Notes: generated by a model from the sequence alone, not told the origin. DNA of 64,000 nt from Thermophagus sp052400625 (GCA_052400625.1 JBQTGH010000002.1); one strand, 5' to 3'; positions 53,371-63,549 are shown, counted from the stretch's first letter. Numbers and translations: made by a program.

Positions 53371-54771
53371 TTATTTTAAGTTAGGCATTTCATCTCTGGA
53401 AATTACAGCATCATGATTGAAAGCATTTTGCCACCATGCGATATCGGCAAATTCATGATCCGTCTCGTTAAATTTTGCACCATTGGGATCATTGGTCCGC
53501 TCATAATCGTACCATGGCATAAACCATGACCATTTGGCCATAGCTGCCCATTGGTCAGAGATGTCCGGTACGCCTCCCATTTCACTTAACGTTATGATTT
53601 TATTGGGGAAAGCGGTTTGAATGGATTCAAATTGTGAGGTTATAAACGAAGCATCAGATTCATTGTAAATATCTCTGCCGATGATATCTACATAGTCATC
53701 GCCGGGATAAAAAGCCTCATCGTTGGTTTGTGTAGTCCAAACCCAGATGAGATTGTTCAATCCCTGCTCTTCAAAGAACTCAAACATATAGATCCATAAG
53801 TTTTTAAAAGCCTCTGCGCCGTCATATCCCCACCAAAACCAGGCAGTACCGCCATCATATTCATAAATATTTCCGGACGCTTCATGAAGAGGGCGCCAGA
53901 TTATCGGTATGTTCTTGTCTCTGAGAAGTTTTAAGTACCCGGCAATTTTGTTTAGGTCGGCTTTTACCACATCGTTTTCCCATGTTCCATTAACAGTGGC
54001 ATTGGCTGCACGGAAAGACGTTTCGGCGGAACGATAGGTATATTCCGTGGCACCTTCAGTTTTGGGTACCAACCAGTGCCAGCAGGCACCTACCAGACCA
54101 TTGTTTTGCCACCACTCTTCCACGACAGTCGTGTTGGAGTAATCAATCCAATTGGCTGGTGAATAAGGTAAATGGATATAATCAAAGTTGGCCATGGCGG
54201 GATATTTCCCTGTGTGTAATCTTACCCATTCTGCTTCATTAATGTTCCAATTCACGTTGGCCATAGTGGAAGAAATAAGGGATATCCCATAACTTGCTTT
54301 AAGGAAATTGTAAACATTTTGGGCTTCGGGAGAAGGGCTCGTGACAGAAAGTGTCGGGGTTATCGTCACTTCTTGTTTTTCACCCGTTACAAATGAAATG
54401 ACGATTTCCTCACTATTGACCCCTCCATTGACTGTTTTAATCGCTAGTGGTTGAATGAGAAGCTGATATTCAGTTTCAGGCGTTAGTGAATTCACCTCGA
54501 TGGTTAACGTGTTGCCATCCACGCTGGCATTGGAGACGCCTTCTTCGTTCAACAAAATTCTCGAAGCTTTAATTAGGAGTATGTCACGATCAAAATACAG
54601 TTTAAGAAATTGTAGTTTGTAATCCACATCTTTTTCCTGATCTGAAGGGATAGATGAGGTTAATGCTGGAGCTTCTGTTGTGTCTTTATCAACGTTTTCA
54701 TTGTTATCCTCTCCGCACCCGGACAAAAAGAATAATAAAAATGTGCAAAAAATCAGAACCCACTTTACCAT
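53371..54771 (-). CDS. GH26 endo-beta-mannanase lipoprotein with N-terminal Ig-like domain
   Basis: The 466-residue protein has lipobox LSGC (Cys19) followed by an acidic stretch (GEDNNENVDKD) like known surface-export signals of Bacteroides lipoproteins. Residues about 32-132 form an SbsA/Big_5-type Ig-like domain (SSIPSDQEKDVDYKL... TVNGGV). The GH26 catalytic domain follows. The acid/base is Glu297 in WRPLHEASG and the nucleophile is Glu397 in ITLSEMGG; the conserved YDGGTAWFWWG lies between. It differs clearly from the other GH26 in this PUL in sequence and size. It is the likely surface endo-mannanase that makes the first cuts. It follows the glycan-binding protein gene by 372 bases. Confidence 0.94.
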   Translation of the reverse strand: MVKWVLIFCTFLLFFLSGCGEDNNENVDKDTTEAPALTSSIPSDQEKDVDYKLQFLKLYFDRDILLIKASRILLNEEGVSNASVDGNTLTIEVNSLTPETEYQLLIQPLAIKTVNGGVNSEEIVISFVTGEKQEVTITPTLSVTSPSPEAQNVYNFLKASYGISLISSTMANVNWNINEAEWVRLHTGKYPAMANFDYIHLPYSPANWIDYSNTTVVEEWWQNNGLVGACWHWLVPKTEGATEYTYRSAETSFRAANATVNGTWENDVVKADLNKIAGYLKLLRDKNIPIIWRPLHEASGNIYEYDGGTAWFWWGYDGAEAFKNLWIYMFEFFEEQGLNNLIWVWTTQTNDEAFYPGDDYVDIIGRDIYNESDASFITSQFESIQTAFPNKIITLSEMGGVPDISDQWAAMAKWSWFMPWYDYERTNDPNGAKFNETDHEFADIAWWQNAFNHDAVISRDEMPNLK

Positions 54772-55143
54772 AAGAAGAATTTTTGTTTAAGCTGTTGTTC
54801 CCACAGTATTTTAATACTTGTGAAAGGTGGGGGAATCGCATTGTTGAGCTTGTATCCACTTTCCCTGATGCCAATAGGACAAGGTTTGGTGCATTTGAAA
54901 ATTACGAAGTTCTTATTATATGCTCAAAAAGCATTTTAGTATGTAAGTTCCGATTGGCATGTCCGTCGGACAGCCAACCGGTAACCAATTGTATCATCTT
55001 GTTGATTTTTTCGGAGGTTTAATGCCGTTATCCTGTAACAACTGGGTAGCACCACCGGCATGGCGATACTTATTCCGTTTTTTCGGTTTCTTCCCGATAT
55101 TCCTTTAATACTTACGGACCAGCCTGATTACGGCACAGGCATT
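54772..55143. other. Gap between glycan-binding protein and GH26 genes, with a hairpin
   Basis: No gene is evident. At 54954-54977 TTGGC-A-TGTCC pairs with GGACAGCCAA (one bulged base), a stable hairpin on the PUL transcript. No T-tract follows on the minus strand, so it is not a typical terminator; it may shape differential mRNA levels within the operon. Confidence 0.4.
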
Positions 55144-57243
55144 CTATTTAAGGTCGAACCTTAGATTGTCAAAGGAAACACCGGCCGGGACAGGACCTCC
55201 GAATAAACCATTGGTGCCGGAAGACATATCTAGTGTGCCCGTAAGGCCAAATATATCAACAGGTATTGAAATGGTCATCCATTGCCCACCGGTAGAAGCT
55301 GGTAGTAACCCTTCCCCATACCAGTTCCATTGATCGCCAAAGATAAACTGGAAAGCGCCATTTTCAGCACCGGTCACTCCATCTTCGATTTTTACATCCA
55401 GTTTCAATACATAATTTTCAATGTTGTTGATAACAGGGGCGGGGGCACCATTGCTCTGATGATTACAGTTGATAATCCATGAATCAGCACCCAGATTGTC
55501 GGTGACTCGCAGGTAACTGTTTCCATCTTCTTCCACTATTTCGGTATTGCCGCTCCAACTGAGGTCCCAGCTTGCATCATGTTCCCCATGGGGTTCATAG
55601 TCATTAACAATAATAGTTGAAGGAAGGATTGGATCCGGACCACTGTTGATAACATCCAGAGATACTGTTACGATGCCGTCATCAGAAGTTAATTTTAGAT
55701 CGAGAATCCCAATGGATACGTTTGAGGGAATAACCAGAAACAGCGTTTCACCACTGCTACTTACTGCGTATTCGCAGGCAGTATTCCCCAATGTTATGCC
55801 TGTTAGGGTTACAAAATTTCTTCCTTCAATAGTAAGGGTTGATCCCGGTTCTGTGGAAGCGTCCATTTTGGTTATATAGGCTAATGTTGTTTCTGTGACA
55901 TCGATGGAAGCGACCGGAAAAGAGGTTCCGTTAATATTTGTAAATGAGATATCCAATCCCATGCCGAATAAATCATAGGGAACCATCACTTCAATGGCTG
56001 ATTCGGATTGGGAAAGAATATTGACACTTTCATTCCCAATCGCAACGTCAGAAACCAGATCCAGATGCGTTCCATTTATTAGCAGCATATTTCCGGAAAC
56101 GATAGTCGTTGGATTCAATGAAACAACTTCCGGTTTAACAAAGGTAACTGCTTCCGTTTCGATTGTTTTTGCGGTACTCAGGTGAATGGTTATTGGTCCG
56201 TCAACCACCTCATCCGGAACTTTAACTGTAATGCTTTCCAGATCTTCTGAAACATAGGTGAATTCAGAAACAGGTTCTGCGCCAAAAAATTCCACAGAAG
56301 TTACGATTTCCAAATCGTTTCCTTTAATGATTACATTTAATCCTGATTTAAATATGGTTTCAGGCTCAACGGAAGTAATAATAGGTAAGGTGGTGGTAAT
56401 ACTTTCTGAGCTCTCAATGGTAATCGATGAATAGGAAATTACAGAGACGGTCCCATCCTGAATTTCTAAAGGGGTTGGTATAGTTACTTTATCCTGTAGA
56501 ATATCCACAAAATCATCGACAGAGACAGAAGCACCTCCTGAAAAAACAACTGTTTGTACCAAATCAAGGTTTTCTCCTTCAATTTCCAGATTTTTTCCGG
56601 CCTTTATTTCACTATGTACAAATCTGCTGATTGTAGGCAGCGCTACTGACAATTCATCATCGGAATATAATTGATTTCCTTCTGCATCCTGAACAATGAT
56701 TTTTCCCGATCTGGCTTCCTGAGGAAGAGATAATACAATTTCTTCCCTGGATTGAGATATAAAAGAGGCCGAATCAACTACCACATCCATTGGAAAAATG
56801 ACAGAAACAATGTTGTTGAGATAATCTCCTTTTATGGAAATTTCTTCTCCCGGCCTGACAGTTCGGTCAGCGGGTGAGACCGAAGTTATTTCATAAGGTT
56901 CGGAAAATCCAAGAAGCGTTTTGGTTGTAATGCTTCCACCATCGTAATTGAGAATGATTTTTCCTACCTCGGCATTCTGAGGTACAGTTATTTTTATCTC
57001 AGAAGAACTGATTACTTCAATGTCGGTGATTTCAATGTTATTGGGGATAATAATGGAGTTAATCCGATTCAAATTTGCCCCAATAAAACTAATGTCGCTT
57101 CCCCTGAGCACAGGGGTTGGCCCGAAGGCATCAAGTCTGACAACACCTGATTCATCGTTGTCATCACAGGATGATAAAAGTATCCCTGATAAGGCGACCC
57201 AGGTGAGTGCAATGATAATTGGGTATAATATTTTTCTTCTCAT
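55144..57243 (-). CDS. Surface glycan-binding lipoprotein with six TIG/IPT repeats
   Basis: From the start at 57243 (MRRKILYPII) the protein is 699 residues, with lipobox LLSSC and an acidic DDNDES after it. Six TIG/IPT immunoglobulin-like repeats can be counted by their recurring core (RGSDISFIGANL, RPGEEISIKGDYL, KAGKNLEIEGENL, KSGLNVIIKGNDL, VSGNMLLINGTHL, EPGSTLTIEGRNF). The last 150 residues form a C-terminal glycan-binding domain rich in aromatics (WDLSWSG, DQWNWYGEG), comparable to SGBP-B of the xyloglucan locus. The Ig stack probably holds the binding domain away from the cell. An upstream in-frame ATG at 57270 is possible but gives a poorer signal peptide. Confidence 0.85.
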   Translation of the reverse strand: MRRKILYPIIIALTWVALSGILLSSCDDNDESGVVRLDAFGPTPVLRGSDISFIGANLNRINSIIIPNNIEITDIEVISSSEIKITVPQNAEVGKIILNYDGGSITTKTLLGFSEPYEITSVSPADRTVRPGEEISIKGDYLNNIVSVIFPMDVVVDSASFISQSREEIVLSLPQEARSGKIIVQDAEGNQLYSDDELSVALPTISRFVHSEIKAGKNLEIEGENLDLVQTVVFSGGASVSVDDFVDILQDKVTIPTPLEIQDGTVSVISYSSITIESSESITTTLPIITSVEPETIFKSGLNVIIKGNDLEIVTSVEFFGAEPVSEFTYVSEDLESITVKVPDEVVDGPITIHLSTAKTIETEAVTFVKPEVVSLNPTTIVSGNMLLINGTHLDLVSDVAIGNESVNILSQSESAIEVMVPYDLFGMGLDISFTNINGTSFPVASIDVTETTLAYITKMDASTEPGSTLTIEGRNFVTLTGITLGNTACEYAVSSSGETLFLVIPSNVSIGILDLKLTSDDGIVTVSLDVINSGPDPILPSTIIVNDYEPHGEHDASWDLSWSGNTEIVEEDGNSYLRVTDNLGADSWIINCNHQSNGAPAPVINNIENYVLKLDVKIEDGVTGAENGAFQFIFGDQWNWYGEGLLPASTGGQWMTISIPVDIFGLTGTLDMSSGTNGLFGGPVPAGVSFDNLRFDLK

Positions 57244-57304
57244 GAGTCCAAATTTTAATGGTATTGGCAATTAATCCCTAATGTTTTGTTTAAGGTATAG
57301 TTAT

Positions 57305-58474
57305 TTAATCAATTTTTACCAGTCGAATATTGTCGATCCAGACTTTCAATCCGAATTCAGTGGTCGTCTCATCGACTGCTCCGAACCACATTAAGTTGAA
57401 ATCAACCAGATCATTTATACTCCCGATTTTTCGGGTATCGGTAGATTCTTCCTTATCATATTTAAAGTCAGATAATGGTAACGTTACCGTAATCCATCCA
57501 TCTGTGGTATAATTTGAGGCAACTCCATTTGTTAAATAAGGTTTCCAATGGTATTGCGCATAGTCGCCGTCCACATTATGGTCGCCAAACCACATTAGGA
57601 GGGGAGTATCATGCCACTCGAAAGAAATAAATTCAAATTTCAAAGCGTAATCATCTACTTCTCCTTCCGACACAAGTGGTTCACCGGTAGGATTAATATA
57701 GAATAGCTGCAATGCATTTGCCGGCCAAGCCCATGATCCGGTGGTTCCTTCAAACTTGAGATAGGTCCCGTCAATTCCATTCTCAGTTCCAAAATCGGAC
57801 AAGTTCCATCCGTTCCACTCCGTTGGGTTTTCTCCATTGATAAAAATTCCTGTGTCATCCTTGTAAATAAATTCCGATCTTCCTGTTCCAAAATCATTGG
57901 TTACGGTAATTGATCCTTTTACCACTCCGGATGGAACTGTGAATATTATGCCCTCAGAGTCAAATTCCAACACATCGGCCTGAATATTTCCGGGGAACAC
58001 GACGTTTATCGAACCATCTGCTGTGGGGAAAAAATAAGATCCGTATAGTGTTGCAACGCTTCCTTCAGGAGCCCACTCGCAAGAGATGGATGAAATTTGA
58101 GGAGAGGGAATACTTATCTCGAAATCATAAACCACCTGATTGCCCGAAGATGTGAGAAAAGTAATGCTGTTGCTTATCTCTTCAGGGATGGTGCTCGGGA
58201 TCGTGACAATAATAGACTGATCTGTTACATAGACGGGATTAAGTTTGGCTTCAACATCATTAAATATGATGGTTACTACTTGTTCCAGATCACTGCCAAT
58301 GATGGCAATAGTTTGGCCCATTGAGGCAGATGCGAGCAAAGAATCTGATTTTAGGGCATCAACAGGACGAATGTATTTTATTTTCGGCACCTTATTGTTG
58401 TCATCGTTTTCGCAGGAAACACAGACAATGACGGATATAAATGCAAATATGATTATCCTGATAATATTTTTCAT
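57305..58474 (-). CDS. Surface glycan-binding lipoprotein with two TIG/IPT repeats
   Basis: The 389-residue protein has lipobox VCVSC (Cys21) followed by ENDDNN. Two TIG/IPT repeats cover about 30-215 (MGQTIAIIGSDL and PEGSVATLYGSYF). A C-terminal aromatic-rich domain follows (NPTEWNGWNLSDFG, SWAWPANALQLF, AQYHWKPY), related to that of the larger neighbour. This is the SusE-position surface glycan-binding protein of the PUL, presumably recognising mannan or galactomannan. It starts 12 bases after the SusD stop, and the larger binding protein follows 61 bases later, so the three genes are one transcript. Confidence 0.85.
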   Translation of the reverse strand: MKNIIRIIIFAFISVIVCVSCENDDNNKVPKIKYIRPVDALKSDSLLASASMGQTIAIIGSDLEQVVTIIFNDVEAKLNPVYVTDQSIIVTIPSTIPEEISNSITFLTSSGNQVVYDFEISIPSPQISSISCEWAPEGSVATLYGSYFFPTADGSINVVFPGNIQADVLEFDSEGIIFTVPSGVVKGSITVTNDFGTGRSEFIYKDDTGIFINGENPTEWNGWNLSDFGTENGIDGTYLKFEGTTGSWAWPANALQLFYINPTGEPLVSEGEVDDYALKFEFISFEWHDTPLLMWFGDHNVDGDYAQYHWKPYLTNGVASNYTTDGWITVTLPLSDFKYDKEESTDTRKIGSINDLVDFNLMWFGAVDETTTEFGLKVWIDNIRLVKID

Positions 58475-58486
58475 GGCAATTCTATT

Positions 58487-60211
58487 TTATTCGTTATAAT
58501 AGTTCACTGCGGGTTCTAGCAATATGGGCGCTTTGGTTGTTACCTCAGCTGGCAAACTCAGATACATAGAAGCATGAGAAAATGAGATATTTTCAACGCG
58601 TTCTCCATCCCATTCTCCGTTTTCAGTAGTTTCCCAACCGAATACATAACTGTCGCGTGAATTTTCAAGTTCATATCTTTCTTCGATGCTTACTTCATCC
58701 AAATTGTAAGTGTTGTAATCAAACCGGTAAACGCGATCCCGCTCCATGTCATTCAGATATTGCAATGCAGCATCGGGATCCCGATAGTAATATCGTTTTA
58801 TGTCGTACCATGAAGATCCTTCGAAGGCAAATTCTTTTCTACGTTCTTTAAGCAGGTCTAAATATGAAAGCGGCGCCTCAACTTCATATCCGGCATTTCC
58901 TCTTGCCAGCACTTGGTTGATAAATTCAAGAGCTTTAGAATCGGAAGTTTCATTGTTGAGTCCCATGGTGGCCTCTGCATAGAGGAAATATACATCGGAC
59001 AGTCGAAGGATGTAAACATCATTTGCAGCATCCTGGTTTTGTCCTACTTGTCCTCCATTGTCAGAGGCTTTGCCAATGATATATTTTTTTATATGAGCCA
59101 GCATTTCGTTGGGGCTTTCCACCTGAGTTTCCAGATCGTCAGGATCTCTGTAGGAAAACTGATATGTGTATCCACCTTCGTCGACAGCAAGATTGGGATA
59201 ATAATCGCCGTTGGTCATGTAAACCCATTTCCTTCTGTCATCATTGGGATGTTCTTCATAAAGTTGCTGTAGTGAAATGGTTGGGCCCTTCCCTGCACCC
59301 CAAGTCTGGTCTGCAATTCTGGCGCTCCTGCTCCAATTCACATTTCTTGAATTTCCATCTCCATATTCTCCAACCATACATTGGATTGAGAACAAGGATT
59401 CGTCACTATTGTCCGCAACAACATCAAACATGGTAGAATAATCGCTGTAGAGTTCCAGCCCTGAATCCTCAATTACCTGGCGGGCATATTCTTTAGCTTT
59501 GGTAAAGTATTCAGAGCTAGATTCATAAGCACCTCTCGTGATATACACTTTGGCCAACATACCCAGTGCAGACCATTTGGTGACGCGGCCTGGATCAGGA
59601 TCTTCTGCGGGCAGAACTGAGGCCGCAAATTCCAAGTCTTCACAAATGAATCGGTAAAGGTTGGATTGGGTGTTTTTATTTACATATATGTCCTGCGGAT
59701 TATCCGAAGTTATCAGATCAGTTGCATTTTCAATGATAGGGGCTTCACCCCAGTTTTCTGCAATGTAATAATAGGCGACGCCACGCATGAAGTGTGCTTC
59801 GCCCAAAGCTTTCTGTATCACATCTTCAGAAATTCCATTGTCTCTTGAAGGTCCGGGCATGTCATTGATTATGGAGTTTGCAAAGGAAACCACACGATAG
59901 AGTCCATTCCATCCACTATTATTAAAAGTATTTCCGGCACCTACTGAGTTGTAATAAAACTGTCCTTCTGCGTCATAAGTGTAATACAAATCACCAGCTA
60001 ATTGATCACCGGTTAGCCACATAAACTGACTTTGAAAGTCCCACCAAGCTTTCCCATAAAGGGATGCCGTATTGGCTCTTACTCTTGCCTCGCTGATATA
60101 GTAATTTTCAGCTACCAGGGAATCCTGCGGATCAACTGTGAGAAAGTCCTCACAAGCGAATATGGCCGGTAAAAATCCCAGAAGCAATAATGTCTTTGCT
60201 ATATTTTTCAT
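58487..60211 (-). CDS. SusD/RagB-family outer-membrane lipoprotein
   Basis: SusD proteins lid the SusC porin and hand over bound oligosaccharides. The 574-residue protein has lipobox AIFAC (Cys20) followed by EDFLTVDPQDS, the conserved SusD start. The TPR-rich helical body is evident (ALGEAHFMRGVAYYYIAENW is the RagB signature), and the C-terminal family end includes LKERRKEFAFEGSSWYDIKR. Specificity cannot be read from sequence, but the enzymes downstream point to mannan chains. It starts 99 bases after the susC stop. Confidence 0.95.
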   Translation of the reverse strand: MKNIAKTLLLLGFLPAIFACEDFLTVDPQDSLVAENYYISEARVRANTASLYGKAWWDFQSQFMWLTGDQLAGDLYYTYDAEGQFYYNSVGAGNTFNNSGWNGLYRVVSFANSIINDMPGPSRDNGISEDVIQKALGEAHFMRGVAYYYIAENWGEAPIIENATDLITSDNPQDIYVNKNTQSNLYRFICEDLEFAASVLPAEDPDPGRVTKWSALGMLAKVYITRGAYESSSEYFTKAKEYARQVIEDSGLELYSDYSTMFDVVADNSDESLFSIQCMVGEYGDGNSRNVNWSRSARIADQTWGAGKGPTISLQQLYEEHPNDDRRKWVYMTNGDYYPNLAVDEGGYTYQFSYRDPDDLETQVESPNEMLAHIKKYIIGKASDNGGQVGQNQDAANDVYILRLSDVYFLYAEATMGLNNETSDSKALEFINQVLARGNAGYEVEAPLSYLDLLKERRKEFAFEGSSWYDIKRYYYRDPDAALQYLNDMERDRVYRFDYNTYNLDEVSIEERYELENSRDSYVFGWETTENGEWDGERVENISFSHASMYLSLPAEVTTKAPILLEPAVNYYNE

Positions 60212-60310
60212 GTGTCTGGATTTTAAATTTTGGTAATTACATGGAAATTTGCCTGTAATCTAGTAATCGGTATTTTAAAAACTGTTTTGTGATGCTTTGT
60301 TCATTTTTGC

Positions 60311-63300
60311 TTAGAATCCAATATTGACTCCGAATGTGTATATCCTTGGAGACGGATAGCGTCCCATATCAATATTTTGATATAAAGAAGACTGATTGTA
60401 AGCACCTACTTCCGGATCATAACCGGAATAATTGGTCCAGGTATAAATGTTTTGTAGTGTTATATAAACCTTTGCACTTCTAATTCCCATAAAGCCAGTA
60501 ATATGGGATGGAATGTTATATCCAAGCTTGATGTTTGAAATTCTCAGATAGCTTCCATCTTCAATCCATCGGTCACTCATTCTGTTGTTGCGGTTAAAAT
60601 CATTTGTTGCAGGCCGTGGAATTGTAGTTTGAGGATTGGTCAGATAAGCATTGCCTTCACTATCCTTTCCGACAATGGCCCTTTGGGTCACTCTTTTAGC
60701 CTGATTATCCCAGATTGAAGTCATGGATTCAGTTCTGAATCGGGAAAAATTAAGAATGTCGCTTCCGTATGAACCATTAATTCCAATGGCTAATTCAATG
60801 TTTTTATAGCTGAAAGTATTGTTGATGCCGAAGGTGAAGTCAGGGTTGGGATCTCCGATAACGGTTTGGTCCTTGTCATTGACATATCCATCGCCATTTA
60901 GGTCTTTGAATTTTATATCGCCTACATAAACCCCTGTTTTTTGGTTGTAAAGATTTACTTTGGGTGTTGACGGGTCTTCCACCTGAACAGGAGCTTCCAG
61001 TATGTCCTGTTCACTTGTGAATAAGCGATCTACCTTGTACCCATAGTAAACGCCCATCGACTTGCCAACCATAATGGCTGTGGCCGTTTGGAATTCGCTC
61101 CACCAATCTAGATTTCCGAAAATAATCTGACTGTCATCATTCAATTCAACAACCTCATTTTTGTTGACAGAGATGATAAAGTCTGACATCCAGCGGAATG
61201 AAGGCCTTTCAAAGTTTACCGTATTTACAGAAATATCAAAACCTTTGTTTCTCGTTTTACCAATATTTACAAAGGGGGCAGCGATTCCGTTGTAAGAATC
61301 CTGGTCGCCCAGGTAAGAGGGTATGGAAACCTGCATTAAGAGGTCTTCGCTCTCTTTCTGATAAAGGTCAACAGTCAAACTAATTCTTCCACCCCAGAGC
61401 CCCAGGTCAATCCCTGCATTATACTGTTCGGAAGCTTCCCACTTAAGGTTGGGATTAGGAATGTTGGACAATCGATAGGCTGTCCCCATGGGTGTTGACA
61501 TTGTGTACATGGTTGAGCCATAGCGATAAGTTCCGATATTACTATTCCCAACTTTACCATATCCCAATCTGAGTTTAAGATTGGAGACGACACTTAAATC
61601 TTCCATAAACGCTTCCTGAGATACTCGCCATGCCACTGCCGCTGAAGGAAAATACCCCCATTTGTTGTTGGAGCCAAATTTGGAAGAACCATCGGCTCGA
61701 AGGGTTCCTGTCACTAAATAGCGTTCATCAAAATTGTAGTTTAATCGTCCGAATACAGAGGCGGTTGTTGCTTCGTCTTTCCAACCGGAATTGGAAACAA
61801 AGTCGCCGTCTGTGGTCATTACATAAATATCATCTGTAGAAAAGTTTTGTTTTATCAGTTGGTTGCCGTCCCAGGCACTTTTTGAAGTTTCTGCCCCGGC
61901 CATAAGATTGATGCTGTGTTTTTCGGCGAAAGTGTGGGTGTAGGTGAGGAAGTTTTTCCATAACCAAAAAATGGAATGGTCCTCTCTTTGAAGCATTTTA
62001 TTTAGGTCCGATGAAATCAGTCCAAAATCGTAGGTAGGGATGAAACTCAAATTCTTATTGTTGGAAATATCGTATCCAAATTCTGTTCTAAAGTTTAAAT
62101 CAGGCAAGATGTCCAAGTCCAGAAATAAATTTCCCATAGTGCGGTTTCTGACCAAGGTGTTATTTTGCATTTTGGCGAGCCAGACGGGATTATACTGAGA
62201 GGCGCCATTCACATCATTTGGTCCTGCATAGGTCCCGTCGAAATTGTAAACGGGGATGGATGGCTGCATTGTTAGGGCCTGCATAATTACTCCGTCGGTT
62301 CCATCCTGACGAGTTATTATTTCATCTGTATGAGAGAAAGCGATGGTTCCACCCATCGAAATCCAGTCATTAACCTTTCCTTCTGCTTTTAATCTGGTAT
62401 TGTAACGTTTAAATCCAGATCCAAAGATAATACCGTCTTGATTCAGATATCCACCACTTGCTGCAAACCGAAGGTTATCACTGCCCCCAGATATGGAGAT
62501 TTGATGCGATTGCATAGGGGCTTCTCTGAATATTTCATCCTGCCAGTCGGTTCCTGTTCCCAGAATGGATGGATCTTTGTAATATTCATCCACTTCAGTG
62601 CCTGTAAATTCACTTAATTCATTCTGGTACTGAGCATACTGGCGCAAATTCATCATGTCTAACTTTTTGGCCAGTTTCTGGATAGCGTAATATCCGTTAT
62701 AGTTTATTTTGACAGACCCCTTTTCTCCTTGCCTAGTGTTTATGATGACGACGCCATTGGCACCAGCCGCGCCGTAAATGGCTGTTGCCGACGCGTCTTT
62801 CAATACATCCATTGAGATAATATCTGAAGGGGAAATGGTAGATAGCGGATTCACCTTGTTTTGACCATTAGAGCCGCCGGCCCAGCTGAAACCTCCAATT
62901 TCGTCACCATCCCCATTAAAGCGAACTCCATCAATGATGTATAACGGCTCGTTGGAGCTGTTTATCGATGATGCACCCCGAATACGAATAGAGGCAGCTC
63001 CTCCGGGGGCACCTGAATTCTGAGTTACCTGAACACCAGCCAGACGCCCTTGCAACATTTGATCGACATTGGATGCTGCAATCTCCTTTAAATCTTCTAC
63101 CGAAACAGAACTTACCGAACCTGTTACATCACTTTTCCGCATTGTGCCGTAGCCGATAACCACTACTTCATCGATGGCCCTGGTTTGAGGTACCATCTGA
63201 ATGTTGAGCTCGGTTTGGTTACCTACTTCTATTATTTGATTTTTAAATCCAATAAATGAAAACCTAAGGATATTCTGGTCTTCTTTCAATCTTATGGTGA

Positions 63301-63481
63301 AATGACCATTCATATCGGTAACCGTCCCTGAGGTTGTACCCTGTATTACTATTGAAACACCCGGTAATGGTGTCCCTGTTTCATCAATAACATTTCCCGT
63401 TACGAGCTTTTCTTGCCCAAAAGCAATAAGTTGAAAGGCAAAAAGAAACATCGCTAGAAATAATTGTAGATTCCTTTTCAT
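60311..63481 (-). CDS. SusC/RagA-family TonB-dependent outer-membrane transporter
   Basis: The 1056-residue protein is the outer-membrane import channel of the PUL. After the signal peptide (ending near IAFGQE) comes a carboxypeptidase-like regulatory domain (VTGNVIDETGTPLPGVSIVI). The TonB box region follows (IDEVVVIGYGT), then the plug domain (VDQMLQGRLAGVQVTQNSGAPG, then DVLKDASATAIYGAAGANGV, both hallmark SusC segments) and a 22-strand barrel ending in aromatic YTFGVNIGF. It is the first gene of the ten-gene minus-strand locus. No anti-sigma-type N-terminal extension is present, so control is likely by a separate regulator not seen here. Confidence 0.97.
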   Translation of the reverse strand: MKRNLQLFLAMFLFAFQLIAFGQEKLVTGNVIDETGTPLPGVSIVIQGTTSGTVTDMNGHFTIRLKEDQNILRFSFIGFKNQIIEVGNQTELNIQMVPQTRAIDEVVVIGYGTMRKSDVTGSVSSVSVEDLKEIAASNVDQMLQGRLAGVQVTQNSGAPGGAASIRIRGASSINSSNEPLYIIDGVRFNGDGDEIGGFSWAGGSNGQNKVNPLSTISPSDIISMDVLKDASATAIYGAAGANGVVIINTRQGEKGSVKINYNGYYAIQKLAKKLDMMNLRQYAQYQNELSEFTGTEVDEYYKDPSILGTGTDWQDEIFREAPMQSHQISISGGSDNLRFAASGGYLNQDGIIFGSGFKRYNTRLKAEGKVNDWISMGGTIAFSHTDEIITRQDGTDGVIMQALTMQPSIPVYNFDGTYAGPNDVNGASQYNPVWLAKMQNNTLVRNRTMGNLFLDLDILPDLNFRTEFGYDISNNKNLSFIPTYDFGLISSDLNKMLQREDHSIFWLWKNFLTYTHTFAEKHSINLMAGAETSKSAWDGNQLIKQNFSTDDIYVMTTDGDFVSNSGWKDEATTASVFGRLNYNFDERYLVTGTLRADGSSKFGSNNKWGYFPSAAVAWRVSQEAFMEDLSVVSNLKLRLGYGKVGNSNIGTYRYGSTMYTMSTPMGTAYRLSNIPNPNLKWEASEQYNAGIDLGLWGGRISLTVDLYQKESEDLLMQVSIPSYLGDQDSYNGIAAPFVNIGKTRNKGFDISVNTVNFERPSFRWMSDFIISVNKNEVVELNDDSQIIFGNLDWWSEFQTATAIMVGKSMGVYYGYKVDRLFTSEQDILEAPVQVEDPSTPKVNLYNQKTGVYVGDIKFKDLNGDGYVNDKDQTVIGDPNPDFTFGINNTFSYKNIELAIGINGSYGSDILNFSRFRTESMTSIWDNQAKRVTQRAIVGKDSEGNAYLTNPQTTIPRPATNDFNRNNRMSDRWIEDGSYLRISNIKLGYNIPSHITGFMGIRSAKVYITLQNIYTWTNYSGYDPEVGAYNQSSLYQNIDMGRYPSPRIYTFGVNIGF

Positions 63482-63541
63482 AAGAAGTATATTAATAATT
63501 CAACTAACATATGTGTGCATAATACACTTAAAATATGTATA

Positions 63542-63549
63542 CAAAAATA
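63542..63549 (-). promoter_or_regulatory. Candidate -7 box of the PUL operon
   Basis: The minus strand reads TATTTTTG, matching TAnnTTTG, about 60 bases before the susC ATG. Downstream of it a GTGT...ACAC inverted repeat (GTGTGCATAATACAC, 63513-63527) could be an operator. No good -33 element is seen, as expected for an activator-dependent promoter. Confidence 0.4.
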
